A stretch of 64,000 nucleotides of DNA from Agrobacterium tumefaciens. GTDB lineage: Bacteria > Pseudomonadota > Alphaproteobacteria > Rhizobiales > Rhizobiaceae. The first letter of the stretch is position 1; each line of letters begins with the position of its first letter. Shown here piece after piece: positions 27,819 to 37,124 of the stretch. The stretch is taken from NCBI GenBank assembly GCA_017744915.1, contig JAGIAH010000004.1:1-64000 (forward strand), written 5' to 3'. A model generated the notes under the pieces. That model did not search any database. It was not told the DNA's origin and was given only the letters and a program-made list of their open reading frames with translations. Both the position numbers and the translations under genes were made by a program.

Positions 27819-28913
27819 ACGTCCCGCTATATCAAGCTCCAGCAGCACCAGATGAACGGTGGCCGCGGAAAAGCCCGTGTGTCGGATGATGTCGTCAATC
27901 TCCACGGGCGAGGGGCCGAGGGCGGAAGCGATGACGCTGCGCTCATAATCTCCGGGCGGTGACATGTCCTCGTCGGAGCGCGGTTCCTCGATCTTGCGGT
28001 TATAGGGCAATTGCGGCTCCATCAGCGGTCGCAGCGCTTCGAGAATATCGGCCGCACCCGTGGTCAGCATGGCGCCTTCCTTGATCAGCCGGTTGGTACC
28101 TTCGCAGCGTGGATCGAGCGGGGAGCCGGGCACGGCAAAAACCAGCCGTCCCGCTTCGCCGGCAAGCCGCGCCGTAATCAGCGAACCCGAGCGCTCCGCC
28201 GCCTCCACGATGACGACGCCAAGCGACACGCCCGCGATCAACCGGTTGCGGCGGGGGAAATCGCGGGCGCGCGGCTCCCAGCCGAAAGGCATTTCGCTGA
28301 TCGTCGCGCCGCCCTGATCATATATCTCCTGCAAAAGCCCGAAATTTTCCTGCGGGTAGGGACGGTCGAGACCGCCGGCCAGCATCGCAACCGTGCCGGT
28401 CGCAAGGCTAGCCCTGTGCGCGGCCGCATCGATGCCGCGCGCCAGCCCCGATGCGATCGTATAACCGGCGCGCCCACAATCGCGTGCCAGCATGGCGGCG
28501 AATTTCGCGCCGTTGATGGAGGCATTGCGCGAGCCGACGATGCCGACGCACGGCCTTGTCGCTGCATCTGCCGATCCCTTCATGGCGATCAGTGGCGGCG
28601 CGCCATCCATCTGCCGCAGGGCATGTGGGTAATCCGGTTCGCCAATGCCGACGAAACGCGCGCCGAATCTCTCAGCGGTTTCGATCTCGCCTTCCGCTTC
28701 CGCCTGTGTGGCGATGCGCGGGCTGCGGGAGGAACCGCCGCGCCGCGAAAGCTCGGGCAGGGCATCGAGCGCCTTTTCGGCGCTGCCGAAATGATTGATG
28801 AGTTCGCGGAAGGTAACGGGACCGATATTGTCGCTGCGGATGAGCCTCAGCCACGCGACCCGCTGCCGCGCGGAAAGCTCTATGCCCTGCCGTGTCGTTT
28901 CCTCATGCGGCAT
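27774..28913 (-). CDS. dprA: DNA-processing protein DprA
   Basis: DprA binds incoming single-stranded DNA and loads RecA during natural transformation; it is widespread even in species not known to be competent. The 379-residue product has a SAM-like N-terminal region, a Rossmann core with GIVGSRNAS (127-132 for GSRNAS), SGLARGIDAAAHRA and PRRNRLIAG. A C-terminal winged helix (VEIDDIIRHTGFSAATVHLVLLELDI) completes it. It lies 20 bases after plsY and the two form an operon with pyrB and pyrC further upstream on the same strand. Confidence 0.95.
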   Translation of the reverse strand: MPHEETTRQGIELSARQRVAWLRLIRSDNIGPVTFRELINHFGSAEKALDALPELSRRGGSSRSPRIATQAEAEGEIETAERFGARFVGIGEPDYPHALRQMDGAPPLIAMKGSADAATRPCVGIVGSRNASINGAKFAAMLARDCGRAGYTIASGLARGIDAAAHRASLATGTVAMLAGGLDRPYPQENFGLLQEIYDQGGATISEMPFGWEPRARDFPRRNRLIAGVSLGVVIVEAAERSGSLITARLAGEAGRLVFAVPGSPLDPRCEGTNRLIKEGAMLTTGAADILEALRPLMEPQLPYNRKIEEPRSDEDMSPPGDYERSVIASALGPSPVEIDDIIRHTGFSAATVHLVLLELDIAGRLNRHAGGRVSLLAD

Positions 28914-28933
28914 GGCTTGTCCTCAAGATGGGC

Positions 28934-29551
28934 TCAGCCCTTTTGACCGATCCTGCTTTCGGTGCCCGCCAGCAGGCGCGCGATATTCTCGCGGTGTTTC
29001 CACCAGGAAATCATGCTGAGCAGCGTCACCAGCAGCGCCGTCTTTTCCGGACCAAGCACCCAGAGCGCCACGGGAATGACCAGCATGGCAAGCAGCGCCG
29101 AGAGCGACGAATAACGGGTGATGAAGGCTGTCGCGAGCCAGATCAGCGCAAAGGCCAGCATCATCAGCGGTGCTGCACCCAGGAGCACGCCGATATAGGT
29201 CGCCACACCCTTGCCGCCCTTGAAACCCAGCCACACCGGAAACAGGTGACCGAGAAAGGCGAAGAAACCGGCAACCAGCGAGGCCTCGTAACCCCAGAGC
29301 GCATTGGCGACCAGAACCGCCGCCGTACCCTTCAGCGCGTCGAGCAGCAGGGTTGCGGCGGCGAGCTTCTTGTTACCGGTGCGCAGCACATTGGTGGCGC
29401 CGATATTGCCGGAGCCGATCTTGCGCACGTCACCCAGCCCCGCCATGCGGGTGAGGATGAGGCCGAAGGGGATGGAGCCAAGCAGATAGCCGATCAGCGC
29501 GGCCAGCGCGAGAAGGGCAGGCGCCGTCTGCCAGTCAGTCAAAGCACTCAT
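28934..29551 (-). CDS. plsY: Glycerol-3-phosphate acyltransferase PlsY
   Basis: PlsY transfers the acyl group from acyl-phosphate to glycerol 3-phosphate, the first step of phospholipid synthesis, in the inner membrane. The 205-residue hydrophobic product carries the three family motifs: GSIPFG (25-30), GSGNIGATN (46-54) and [10 protein letters not shown] (109-118). Its length is normal. It lies between the pyrC-like gene (48 bases upstream) and dprA on the same strand. Confidence 0.96.
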   Translation of the reverse strand: MSALTDWQTAPALLALAALIGYLLGSIPFGLILTRMAGLGDVRKIGSGNIGATNVLRTGNKKLAAATLLLDALKGTAAVLVANALWGYEASLVAGFFAFLGHLFPVWLGFKGGKGVATYIGVLLGAAPLMMLAFALIWLATAFITRYSSLSALLAMLVIPVALWVLGPEKTALLVTLLSMISWWKHRENIARLLAGTESRIGQKG

Positions 29552-29599
29552 TCAAACGTCCCCTCTGTCGCGCTGCCCGCGTGATCTCTTGCCGTGATC

Positions 29600-30892
29600 T
29601 TATGCCAAGGAATGAACGGCTTTGCCAGCCACATAAGTGGCGACGGCACGGCCGCTGAAACGGGCATCCTCGAACGGCGTATTCTTGGATTTCGAGACCA
29701 ATTGTTCCTTCGCCACGAGCCACGGTTCGTCGAGATCGATCAGGGTGATATCGGCCTTCGCGCCAGCCTTCAGCGTTCCGGCGTCGAGACCGAAAATCTT
29801 GGCCGGGCGGGTGGAGAGCGCATCGATCAGCCGCATCAGCGGAACCTCGCCACTGTGGTAGAGGCGCAGCGCCGCCGCCAGCATGGTTTCCAGCCCCACC
29901 GCGCCGCTCGCCGCATCGGAAAACGGCAGGCGCTTGGTGTCGACATCCTGCGGGTCATGGGAGGAGACGATGATGTCGATCGTACCGTCCTTCAGGGCTT
30001 CCACCATGGCCTTGCGGTCGTCTTCGGCGCGCAGCGGCGGGGAAAGCTTGAAGAAGGTGCGGTATTCGCCGATATCGTTCTCGTTGAGCGTAAGGTGGTT
30101 GATGGAAATGCCACAGGTGGCTTTCACGCCCCGTTGCCGGGCGACACGGATCGCCTCTGCCGATTCCGGAACGGAAATTTTGGCGGCGTGGTAGATTGCC
30201 TGTGTCAGGCCGGCAATGCGAAGGTCACGCTCCAGCGGAATGATTTCGGCTTCCTTCGGAACGCCCGACAGCCCGAGCCAGCTTGCGAAAAGCCCCTCGT
30301 TCATGTCGCCGCCGCCGATATATTTGTCGCGGGTCTCGAGCGCGATGACGGCGCCCAGTTCGCGGGCATAGGTCATGGCGCGGCGCAGCACCAGCGTGTC
30401 GGAAAGCGCCTTGCGGCCATTGGTGAAGGCAACCGCACCGGCTTCCTTCAACATGCCGAATTCGGTCATTTCTTCGCCATTGAGGCCCTTGGTCAGGGCC
30501 GCTGCCGGATGGACATTGACGATTGCCTTGTCGCGCGCCGTCTTCTTCACATATTCGACAAGCGCGATGTCATCGATGACGGGATCGGTATCCGGCATCA
30601 CGATGATGCTGGTGACACCGCCGGCCGCTGCCGCGCGTGAGGCGGATTCGATGGTTTCGCGGTGCTCGGCACCGGGTTCGCCGACAAAGACGCGGGCATC
30701 AACCAGACCGGGAACGGCCACGATACCCTTGCAGTCGCGCACTGTTGCACCTTCCGGCGCGCCTTGATTATGCGCATCCTTGCCTGCTGCGAGAATGGTG
30801 CCATCGGCACCGATGACGATGCTGCCGGTCTCATCCAGATTGCGGGAGGGATCAACGATGCGGAGGTTCTTGAGAACGGTAACGGCACTCAT
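29600..30892 (-). CDS. pyrC: Dihydroorotase-like protein lacking metal ligands (PyrC'/PyrX type)
   Basis: The 430-residue product has the overall fold and length of class I dihydroorotase and overlaps pyrB by four bases (ATGA). However, the metal-binding DxHxH motif reads [15 protein letters not shown]67 and F69 stand where the two histidines belong, and G71 where the substrate arginine belongs. The later TDHAPH motif reads SSHDPQ (310-315), losing the catalytic aspartate, and the HCED region reads LETR. This is the pattern of the inactive PyrC' (PyrX) partners that in Pseudomonas are needed for aspartate transcarbamoylase assembly. The real dihydroorotase should lie elsewhere in the genome. 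The substitutions are seen directly; the scaffold role is inferred. Confidence 0.9.
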   Translation of the reverse strand: MSAVTVLKNLRIVDPSRNLDETGSIVIGADGTILAAGKDAHNQGAPEGATVRDCKGIVAVPGLVDARVFVGEPGAEHRETIESASRAAAAGGVTSIIVMPDTDPVIDDIALVEYVKKTARDKAIVNVHPAAALTKGLNGEEMTEFGMLKEAGAVAFTNGRKALSDTLVLRRAMTYARELGAVIALETRDKYIGGGDMNEGLFASWLGLSGVPKEAEIIPLERDLRIAGLTQAIYHAAKISVPESAEAIRVARQRGVKATCGISINHLTLNENDIGEYRTFFKLSPPLRAEDDRKAMVEALKDGTIDIIVSSHDPQDVDTKRLPFSDAASGAVGLETMLAAALRLYHSGEVPLMRLIDALSTRPAKIFGLDAGTLKAGAKADITLIDLDEPWLVAKEQLVSKSKNTPFEDARFSGRAVATYVAGKAVHSLA

Positions 30893-31830
30893 ACGCGCTC
30901 ACCCTGATTTTGCGAGACAAGCAGGGTTTCCATGACGGCCATGCGCACGGCAACCCCCATTTCCACCTGGCTTTCGATGACGCTCTGCGGACCGTCTGCC
31001 ACGTCGGAGGCGATTTCCACGCCGCGGTTCATCGGGCCGGGATGCATGACCAGCGCATCTTCCTTCGCCGCCTTCAGCTTTTCGGCGTCGAGGCCGTAAT
31101 AATGGAAATATTCGCGCACCGAAGGCACGAAGGAGCCGGACATGCGCTCACGCTGCAGGCGCAGCATCATCACCACGTCGGCGTTTTTCAAACCTTCCTT
31201 CATGTCGTGGAAGACTTCCACGCTCATGTCGCGAATGCCCGAAGGCAGAAGCGTGGCGGGGGCGACGACGCGGACGCGCGCACCCATCTGGTTGAGGAGA
31301 ATGATATTGGAACGGGCCACGCGCGAATGCAGCACATCACCACAGATCGCAACCGTGATGCCGGAAAGTTCCCCCTTGGCGCGGCGGATGGTCAGTGCAT
31401 CGAGCAGCGCCTGCGTCGGGTGCTCATGTTGGCCGTCGCCGGCATTCACCACCGAGCAGGCCACTTTCTGCGCGAGAAGGGCTGCGGCCCCTGCAGAGGA
31501 ATGGCGCACGACCAGCACATCCGGACGCATGGCGTTCAGCGTCATCGCCGTATCGATCAGCGTTTCGCCCTTCTTCACCGAAGAATTGCCGACCGACATG
31601 TTCATCACGTCTGCGCCGAGGCGCTTTCCGGCCAGCTCGAAGGAAGATTGCGTGCGCGTCGAGGCTTCGAAGAACAGGTTGATCTGCGTCAGGCCTCTCA
31701 GCGTCGAGGTCTTTTTCTCGCGCTGACGGCTGATTTTCACCGCCTCGTCGGCCTTGTCGAGAAGCAGGGTGATATCCTGATGGGAAAGCCCCTTGATGCC
31801 GAGGAGATGGCGATGGGGGAAGAAGACCAT
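30889..31830 (-). CDS. pyrB: Aspartate carbamoyltransferase catalytic subunit
   Basis: This enzyme condenses carbamoyl phosphate with aspartate, the committed step of pyrimidine synthesis. The 313-residue product has the carbamoyl-phosphate loop [11 protein letters not shown] (STRT 57-60), a [10 protein letters not shown] loop (81-90), HPTQ (137-140) and the late HPGPMNRG motif. It overlaps the inactive dihydroorotase homologue by four bases; the pair probably forms a complex as in Pseudomonas. No pyrI regulatory subunit is nearby. The 240 bases upstream are non-coding and may hold pyrimidine-responsive control, but I recognise no specific signal. Confidence 0.97.
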   Translation of the reverse strand: MVFFPHRHLLGIKGLSHQDITLLLDKADEAVKISRQREKKTSTLRGLTQINLFFEASTRTQSSFELAGKRLGADVMNMSVGNSSVKKGETLIDTAMTLNAMRPDVLVVRHSSAGAAALLAQKVACSVVNAGDGQHEHPTQALLDALTIRRAKGELSGITVAICGDVLHSRVARSNIILLNQMGARVRVVAPATLLPSGIRDMSVEVFHDMKEGLKNADVVMMLRLQRERMSGSFVPSVREYFHYYGLDAEKLKAAKEDALVMHPGPMNRGVEIASDVADGPQSVIESQVEMGVAVRMAVMETLLVSQNQGERV

Positions 31831-32074
31831 GCGGTTTGCCTCCTGACGGGCGCCGCATTTTCCCGTGAAAATGCCCGGAACGCCCGAATGCTGATCCGTG
31901 CGCTCCCATTCGCTGTGAACACGCCTCAGGAGTGCCGCGGAATTCGGTCCTGCGCTCTATAGAGACTGCATGGTCGCGGGGCAAGCGCCGGCGGCCCCTG
32001 AAATGAAAACACGACGATGTTTCCCCAACCCTCTAGACCGGCATTTCGGCGGGCGGTGATGGGACGAGCGCGTG

Positions 32075-32506
32075 TCATACGATGTCATGCTTCTTTAAAA
32101 GCGCCTGCTCGTCTCCCGACGCCCAGCCGAAAACTTTCGGCGGCCCGTCCAGCTCCTGTACGAAGTAGTGAACGTCGAAATCGATCGCGACATCGGGTCG
32201 GCCCTTGCGGGCGAAGGTCGCCGTCCAGGCGACATGGGCGACGCAATGATGTTCATCGATGGGCGAGATACGGATATGGCGTATCCGCATCTCCTTCGTT
32301 CCTATGGCCCGATAGCGCTCGTAACCCTTCGTCATGACCTGCTTCAGGTGGTCATCGTTCTTTCCGGTCATCACCCCGGCAGGGGATGCGGCGATGAAGT
32401 CGGAGGCGTAGAGGGATGCAACCTCCTCCATATTCATGTCGCCCTTGAGAGACTTGTTGAAAAACCGCTCATATCGTTCGAAGAGCTTTCTTGCGCTGGC
32501 CTCCAT
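32075..32506 (-). CDS. NTF2-like / SnoaL-like domain protein
   Basis: This is a 143-residue protein of the cone-shaped NTF2-like fold. The N-terminal helical region (KLFERYERFFNKSLKGDMN), a middle ASLYASDFIAASPAGVMTGKNDD stretch and the later VAHVAWTATFARKGRPDVAIDFDVHYFVQ strands are typical of this fold. Many such proteins are enzymes or ligand-binding domains; no catalytic residues identify a reaction. The ATG at 32506 is preceded by GGGAGGAA; an ATG 21 codons earlier lacks this. It stands alone, divergent from the LysE gene. Confidence 0.75.
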   Translation of the reverse strand: MEASARKLFERYERFFNKSLKGDMNMEEVASLYASDFIAASPAGVMTGKNDDHLKQVMTKGYERYRAIGTKEMRIRHIRISPIDEHHCVAHVAWTATFARKGRPDVAIDFDVHYFVQELDGPPKVFGWASGDEQALLKKHDIV

Positions 32507-32792
32507 GGCTTCCTCCCTGTGCAGCCTTTCAGTAAGTCGCGAACCGAAAAAGCCTGCCGCAAGTTCCACACCGGGCGAAGGATTATGCAGAATGTTGATG
32601 ATGGTGGTTCAAACGAGATCGTCCGAGAGCTGCAGGCGGGGACTTGCAATAGGCGGAACCCGAAGTTTGGTCAGAGTCGGGAATGCTTCTTCACTTGCCT
32701 TATATCAAGGCGCACCGCCGTGGCATCAGTCAGTTTCAGTTGGAGTTCAAAGCTAATTCCTGTCTACGACGCAGGTGATCGGACCTATCGAA

Positions 32793-33371
32793 ATGTATTC
32801 CTATTCTGTTTTCGCTCTTGCCGTTCTGGCTCTGCTTCTGACGCCCGGCCCGACGAACACGCTTCTGGCCCTTTCCGGTGCCGGTCGTGGCGTCCGGGCG
32901 TCGCTGCCGCTGATGATCGGTGAAATCGCCGGCTACCTGCTCGTCATCCTTGCCGTTGCCGTGCTGTTTTCCGAATTTCTGAAAACGCATGCGGGCATTG
33001 CGCAGGCCATCAAGCTCTGCGCTGCCATCTGGGTGGCGTTTCTGGCCGCCCGGTTATGGACGTTGCCGTCCTCCACGCCGATCGGGGAGGCGATAACACT
33101 TCGCCGGGTTTTCGTGACCACCTGCCTCAACCCGAAGGCGCTGATCGTCGGCCTCGTCCTGTTGCCGCAGGCCCCGCTGGCTGAAATCTGGCCGCATATC
33201 CTGCTTTTTTCGGTGCTGGTGGGTTTTGCGGCCCTCGTATGGCTATCGGCCGGGGCGCTTCTTATCCGCCATGCCGGCCAGTCTTCGCCGCGGTTGGTGC
33301 GCGGCACCGCTTCGGGCTTCCTCCTGGTGCTTTCGCTCGGTCTTGCCGGAAACGTGTTTGGCATTCTCTAG
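32793..33371 (+). CDS. LysE/RhtB family translocator
   Basis: This 192-residue inner-membrane protein has about six hydrophobic helices. The early LLLTPGPTNTLLALSGAGRGVRAS stretch carries the glycine/proline motif of the LysE-RhtB family, which exports amino acids and related solutes. TTCLNPKALIVGLVLLPQ in the second half also matches. A GTG at 32775 would extend the product by six residues; I chose the ATG at 32793. The 286 bases upstream hold no gene; an inverted repeat GCCTT-ATATC-AAGGC (32697-32711) lies there. Substrate is unknown. Confidence 0.85.
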   Translation: MYSYSVFALAVLALLLTPGPTNTLLALSGAGRGVRASLPLMIGEIAGYLLVILAVAVLFSEFLKTHAGIAQAIKLCAAIWVAFLAARLWTLPSSTPIGEAITLRRVFVTTCLNPKALIVGLVLLPQAPLAEIWPHILLFSVLVGFAALVWLSAGALLIRHAGQSSPRLVRGTASGFLLVLSLGLAGNVFGIL

Positions 33372-33508
33372 GCCGGATACCTAAATCAGGGTCACTCCCG
33401 AAAAATGCTGAAAGCGGCGGCTTAATCGTCTCAATCGCTTCCTGTGTGCGGAATTATGCAATATCACCCCACTATGCAATGCCAGTACAAAACAGCTAGA
33501 AGCAGCGG

Positions 33509-35161
33509 ATGACCCAGAATTCCCGGACAGAAGAATCGCTCGCCGAACTGAACCAGCCTAGCCTCTGGTCCGGCATCAATGCCTATCGTTCCGATCCGCT
33601 GATCGTCGATCTCACCTCCGGCCTGTCGCGCAATCTGAGGGACGAGTACGATCAGCTCGGCCGCTACGTCACCTCGCATGAGGCGCAGGAGCTGGCGCGC
33701 ATGGCCAATCAGGGCGTGCCGCAGCTGCACACCCACGGCCCGCGCGGCGAGCGTCTCGACCAGGTGGAATTCCATCCCGCCTGGCATGCGCTGATGCGCC
33801 GTTCGATGTCATCAGGCCTGCATTCCAGCGTCTGGGAGAACTCTCCCGATACGCGCGGCAATGAGCACAAGGCCCGCGCCACGAAATTCTACCTGACTTC
33901 GCAGCTGGAGGCGGGGCATCTCTGCCCGCTGACCATGACGAGCGCCTCCGTTGCCGCCATCATGGCTTCGCCGCGTGTGCAGAAGGAATGGGCGCCGAAG
34001 ATTCTCTCGCGCAAATATGATTCTGCGCAGAAACCGGCCCTGCAGAAAACCGCCGTCACCATCGGCATGGGCATGACGGAAAAGCAGGGCGGCACGGATG
34101 TGCGTGCCAACCGCACCACGGCCGAGCGGGTGGGCGAGGGCATCTATCGCCTGTCCGGCCACAAATGGTTCCTCTCCGCGCCGATGAGCGACGGCTTCGT
34201 TATGCTGGCCCAGATGGGCGATGGCATGGGCTGCTTCCTCGTACCGCGTTATCTCGAAGACGGTTCAAAGAACGGCCTGCATTTCCAGCGGCTGAAGGAC
34301 AAGCTCGGCAACCGCTCCAATGCGTCGGCCGAAGTCGAGTTCACCGATGCCTTCGGTTATCTGCTCGGCGATCCCGGCAGCGGCATCCGCACCATCCTGG
34401 ATATGGTGACGTTGACGCGGCTCGATTGCGCGCTGGCATCATCAGGCATGATGCGCGCCTCGCTCGCCGAAGCCGTGCATTTTGCCCGCGGCCGTTCGGT
34501 TTTCGGCAAGATGCTGGTCAGCCAGCCGATCATGACGCGCGTTCTCGCCGATATGGCGCTGGATGTGGCGGCTGCGACCGCACTCTCCTTCCGGCTGGCG
34601 ACGGCCTTCGATGCTGCCCGCAACAATCCGGCAGAAGCCGCTTATGCGCGGGTCATGACGCCTATCGTCAAATACTGGTGCTGCAAGATCGCGCCGGCGC
34701 TCATCTATGAGGCCATGGAATGCCTTGGCGGCAATGGATACGTGGAAGAGCGGCCGATTGCCCGCCATTACCGTGAAGCGCCCGTCAACGCCATCTGGGA
34801 AGGTTCCGGCAACGTCATGGCGCTCGATGTGCTGCGGGTTCTCCAGCGCGGCAAGGATCTGTTCGATCTCGTCTTCCAGACGCTGGAGCGCGATCTCGGG
34901 CCTGCCGGCAAGAAGACCACCGACGTGTTGCGCGCTGCCATCGCGCTTGCGGAACGCGACGAGGGCGCGGCCCGTCTGCTGGTGGAACAGTTCGCGCTTG
35001 CGGCCGCTGCCGCCGAGCTTTGCCGGCTGGGTGCCGGCAAGATCGCCGATGCCTTCCTCGAAACCCGTCTCGCGGGCGGCTGGCGGCACACTTACGGCAT
35101 GCTCGATTCCCGCTTCGATCCGACTTATATAATCGATTTATTGTATCCGCCCGCATCCTGA
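33509..35161 (+). CDS. aidB: AidB-like acyl-CoA dehydrogenase family protein
   Basis: This flavoprotein is of the AidB branch of acyl-CoA dehydrogenases, linked in E. coli to protection against alkylating agents. The 550-residue product has GMGMTEKQGGTDVRANRT (the FAD/substrate region). The long C-terminal signature MECLGGNGYVEERPIARHYR continues with EAPVNAIWEGSGNVMALD, and an extra C-terminal domain relative to ordinary dehydrogenases follows. Length matches E. coli AidB (541). A direct repeat of TATGCAAT (33455-33462, 33473-33480) lies just upstream. There is no Ada gene nearby. The family call is strong; the role is less so. Confidence 0.9.
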   Translation: MTQNSRTEESLAELNQPSLWSGINAYRSDPLIVDLTSGLSRNLRDEYDQLGRYVTSHEAQELARMANQGVPQLHTHGPRGERLDQVEFHPAWHALMRRSMSSGLHSSVWENSPDTRGNEHKARATKFYLTSQLEAGHLCPLTMTSASVAAIMASPRVQKEWAPKILSRKYDSAQKPALQKTAVTIGMGMTEKQGGTDVRANRTTAERVGEGIYRLSGHKWFLSAPMSDGFVMLAQMGDGMGCFLVPRYLEDGSKNGLHFQRLKDKLGNRSNASAEVEFTDAFGYLLGDPGSGIRTILDMVTLTRLDCALASSGMMRASLAEAVHFARGRSVFGKMLVSQPIMTRVLADMALDVAAATALSFRLATAFDAARNNPAEAAYARVMTPIVKYWCCKIAPALIYEAMECLGGNGYVEERPIARHYREAPVNAIWEGSGNVMALDVLRVLQRGKDLFDLVFQTLERDLGPAGKKTTDVLRAAIALAERDEGAARLLVEQFALAAAAAELCRLGAGKIADAFLETRLAGGWRHTYGMLDSRFDPTYIIDLLYPPAS

Positions 35162-35300
35162 CCGATAAAGGGCGGAGAGCAATTGTTGCAGTCCCTGTGG
35201 GAGGGGTATCGGATTTGAGACGAAGCGTTGGTGTGGGGTGTATTCCTGTTTTTCAGGCGGTTGGCGCGTGTCCGCGCGTGAAGATGGAGGGTGCCTGCAA

Positions 35301-35912
35301 ATGCTGACCTTCCGCTCCGCCCGCTCTGAAGATGAAGAGGCGCTCTACGCCATAAGCCTTGCCACCGGCGATGCCGGGCAGGATGCTACGGCGCTTTACA
35401 ATGACGGCCACATGGTCGGGCACATCTATTCCGCGCCCTATCTTCATCTCTGGCCGGATGCCGTTTTCGTGGCGGAGGATGAGGAGGGTGTCTGCGGTTA
35501 CATCGTCGGCGCGCTCGATACGGCTTCGCACGAAGAACGGCTGGAGCAGGAATGGTGGCCGCATCTGCGCGCCCTTTATCCCGATCCTGGCGGCGACCAG
35601 CAGACATGGGACGCCGACCAGCGCCGCGCCCATTTCATCCACCATCCGCGCCGCACGCCGTCCTGGCTTACCGATCCGTTTCCGGCCCATATTCACATGA
35701 ACCTTTTGCCGCGCACGCAGGGCAAGGGCGGTGGCACCCGGCTTCTGTCCCGCTGGCTGGACATGGCAAGACAGAACAGCGTCTACGGCATTCACCTCGG
35801 CGCCAGCGAACGTAACCATGCGGGCATGCGTTTCTGGGAGACCCGTGGCTTCAAACGTCTCGACAGCCACGAAACGCCCGGCAGCGTCTGGTTCGGCATG
35901 GGGCTGGAGTGA
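35301..35912 (+). CDS. GNAT family N-acetyltransferase
   Basis: This 203-residue protein begins MLTFRSARSEDEEALYAI and has a long middle region (WWPHLRALYPDPGGDQQTW), then the acetyl-CoA binding motif in LLPRTQGKGGGTRLLSRWLD and a C-terminal GASERNHAGMRFWETRGFKRL. The middle insertion resembles GNAT proteins close to the O-GlcNAcase acetyltransferase-like group. I chose the ATG at 35301, preceded by GGAGGG; an upstream ATG at 35238 has no such signal. Substrate is unknown. It is followed by a TetR regulator on the same strand. Confidence 0.85.
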   Translation: MLTFRSARSEDEEALYAISLATGDAGQDATALYNDGHMVGHIYSAPYLHLWPDAVFVAEDEEGVCGYIVGALDTASHEERLEQEWWPHLRALYPDPGGDQQTWDADQRRAHFIHHPRRTPSWLTDPFPAHIHMNLLPRTQGKGGGTRLLSRWLDMARQNSVYGIHLGASERNHAGMRFWETRGFKRLDSHETPGSVWFGMGLE

Positions 35913-35924
35913 CATTGGCGGATT

Positions 35925-35961
35925 CCATGAGACATGGATTCGGGATTGTTCACGTCAACAA
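35925..35961. promoter_or_regulatory. Two short inverted repeats upstream of a TetR gene
   Basis: CCATG-AGA-CATGG (35925-35937) and TTGTT-CACGTC-AACAA (35946-35961) lie between the acetyltransferase and the TetR gene. The second is a 16-base near-palindrome of the size bound by TetR-type dimers, about 107 bases before the TetR start. Function as an operator is inferred only from position and symmetry. Confidence 0.35.
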
Positions 35962-36067
35962 CCCTTCATCCACAGGAACCTTCCGTTCATCCATCCCGCC
36001 ACATTGTTCTTGTCTTCATGCTTTGTTAACCCGTTCAAAAGGCCTTTCAGAGAACGGGTAGGGAATC

Positions 36068-36712
36068 ATGCTGGCGAACGCAGAGGCGATTTCAGCCGAC
36101 AGACCGGAAAAGCGCATCAAGGATCGCGCTCAGACCGAGAAGGCGATTTTTAATGCGGCGCGGTCGCTGCTTGCCGAAGAGGGGTTTCAGGGCTTCGGCA
36201 TCAATGCCGTTGCCCGCCGCGCCGGCTGTGACAAGCAACTGATCTACCGTTATTTCGGCGGCCTTGATGGTCTGATCGAGGCGATCGGCGAGGATCTCGG
36301 TTCCTGGGTGAAGGATCGCATTCCCGAGGATACCGGCGGCATGTTTCTGCTGACCTATGGCGACCTCATGGAAAAGCTGGCTCTTTATTTCATGGATGCG
36401 CTGCGCAGCGATCCGCTCGTCTGCAAGATCATCGCCTGGGAAGTGTCCGATGGCTCGCCGCAGGTGCGCCAACTGGCCGAAGCCCGCGCCAAGTCGCTGG
36501 GCAAATGGCTGGAGCGCATGCGCGGTTCGCTTGCTGCTCCGAAGGGCGTGGATACCGCTGCCGTCAACGCCGTACTGTTCGCCGCCATCCAGCACCTTGT
36601 CATCTCCGCTGCCACAAGCGGCCAGTTTGCCGGCGTGCCGCTCAAATCGGACCGGGACTGGGACAAGATCGCCACGGCCGTCAAAAGGCTGGTGCGCGGC
36701 GTTTACGGCTGA
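36068..36712 (+). CDS. TetR family transcriptional regulator
   Basis: This 214-residue DNA-binding protein has a helix-turn-helix in the first 70 residues: AIFNAARSLLAEEGFQGFGINAVARRAGCDKQLIYRYFGG, read as separate helices, is classic TetR. The C-terminal ligand domain has no recognised specificity. The start ATG at 36068 has AACGGGTAGGG upstream at reasonable distance. Inverted repeats just upstream may be its own operator. No obvious target gene adjoins; the acetyltransferase at 35301 or the small membrane proteins downstream are candidates. Confidence 0.88.
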   Translation: MLANAEAISADRPEKRIKDRAQTEKAIFNAARSLLAEEGFQGFGINAVARRAGCDKQLIYRYFGGLDGLIEAIGEDLGSWVKDRIPEDTGGMFLLTYGDLMEKLALYFMDALRSDPLVCKIIAWEVSDGSPQVRQLAEARAKSLGKWLERMRGSLAAPKGVDTAAVNAVLFAAIQHLVISAATSGQFAGVPLKSDRDWDKIATAVKRLVRGVYG

Positions 36713-36913
36713 GCCGGTTTTACCGGCGGAAGTCAGCCGGCCTTTTGGGGCCGATGTGGCATTAAAGAAAAATCAGCCATGTTTTCATCGGCAGGCAACC
36801 GCAGGGCACGTCCATCCGTTGCTTCTGCCACGGGTTTTCCACACCCATGCCGGCCGCATTAACCATAATGACAGCTTTCATTTGCCTCGCCACGGCTGCG
36901 GGTCCAGTGTGTA

Positions 36914-36929
36914 TTAATAAAGTGTTAAC
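36914..36929 (+). promoter_or_regulatory. Perfect CtrA-box consensus TTAA-N7-TTAAC
   Basis: TTAA at 36914-36917 and TTAAC at 36925-36929 are separated by exactly seven bases, matching the binding consensus of the alphaproteobacterial cell-cycle regulator CtrA. It lies 34 bases before the GTG start of the small membrane protein operon. The gap of about 250 bases after the TetR gene holds nothing else that I recognise apart from a separate TTAACC half-site near 36858. Confidence 0.6.
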
Positions 36930-36962
36930 CATGCGCAATGACTGCGCATAAGGGAGCCGCAA

Positions 36963-37124
36963 GTGAGCCGCTGGACAGCCTTGGGCGTCATGATGACGTT
37001 TTTTGCTATGCTGCCGTTGGATATCGACGTGCCGGCGCTGAACCTGTGCCTTATGGCCGTGGTGCGCTGGGCGGTGCTTGCTGGCATTCCCGATACGATT
37101 TTTGCGCGGGGGCAGGCGGCATGA
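36963..37124 (+). CDS. 53-residue membrane protein, first gene of a small operon
   Basis: A frame starts with GTG at 36963, preceded by AGGGAG at six bases, and stops at 37122-37124, overlapping the next start by four bases (ATGA). The product begins VSRWTALGVMMTFFAML and has two hydrophobic segments (residues 6-20 and 28-42) separated by a short polar turn. The ribosome-binding site, the stop/start overlap with the next gene and the CtrA box upstream together argue that it is real. No family was recognised and no function can be given. Confidence 0.7.
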   Translation: MSRWTALGVMMTFFAMLPLDIDVPALNLCLMAVVRWAVLAGIPDTIFARGQAA

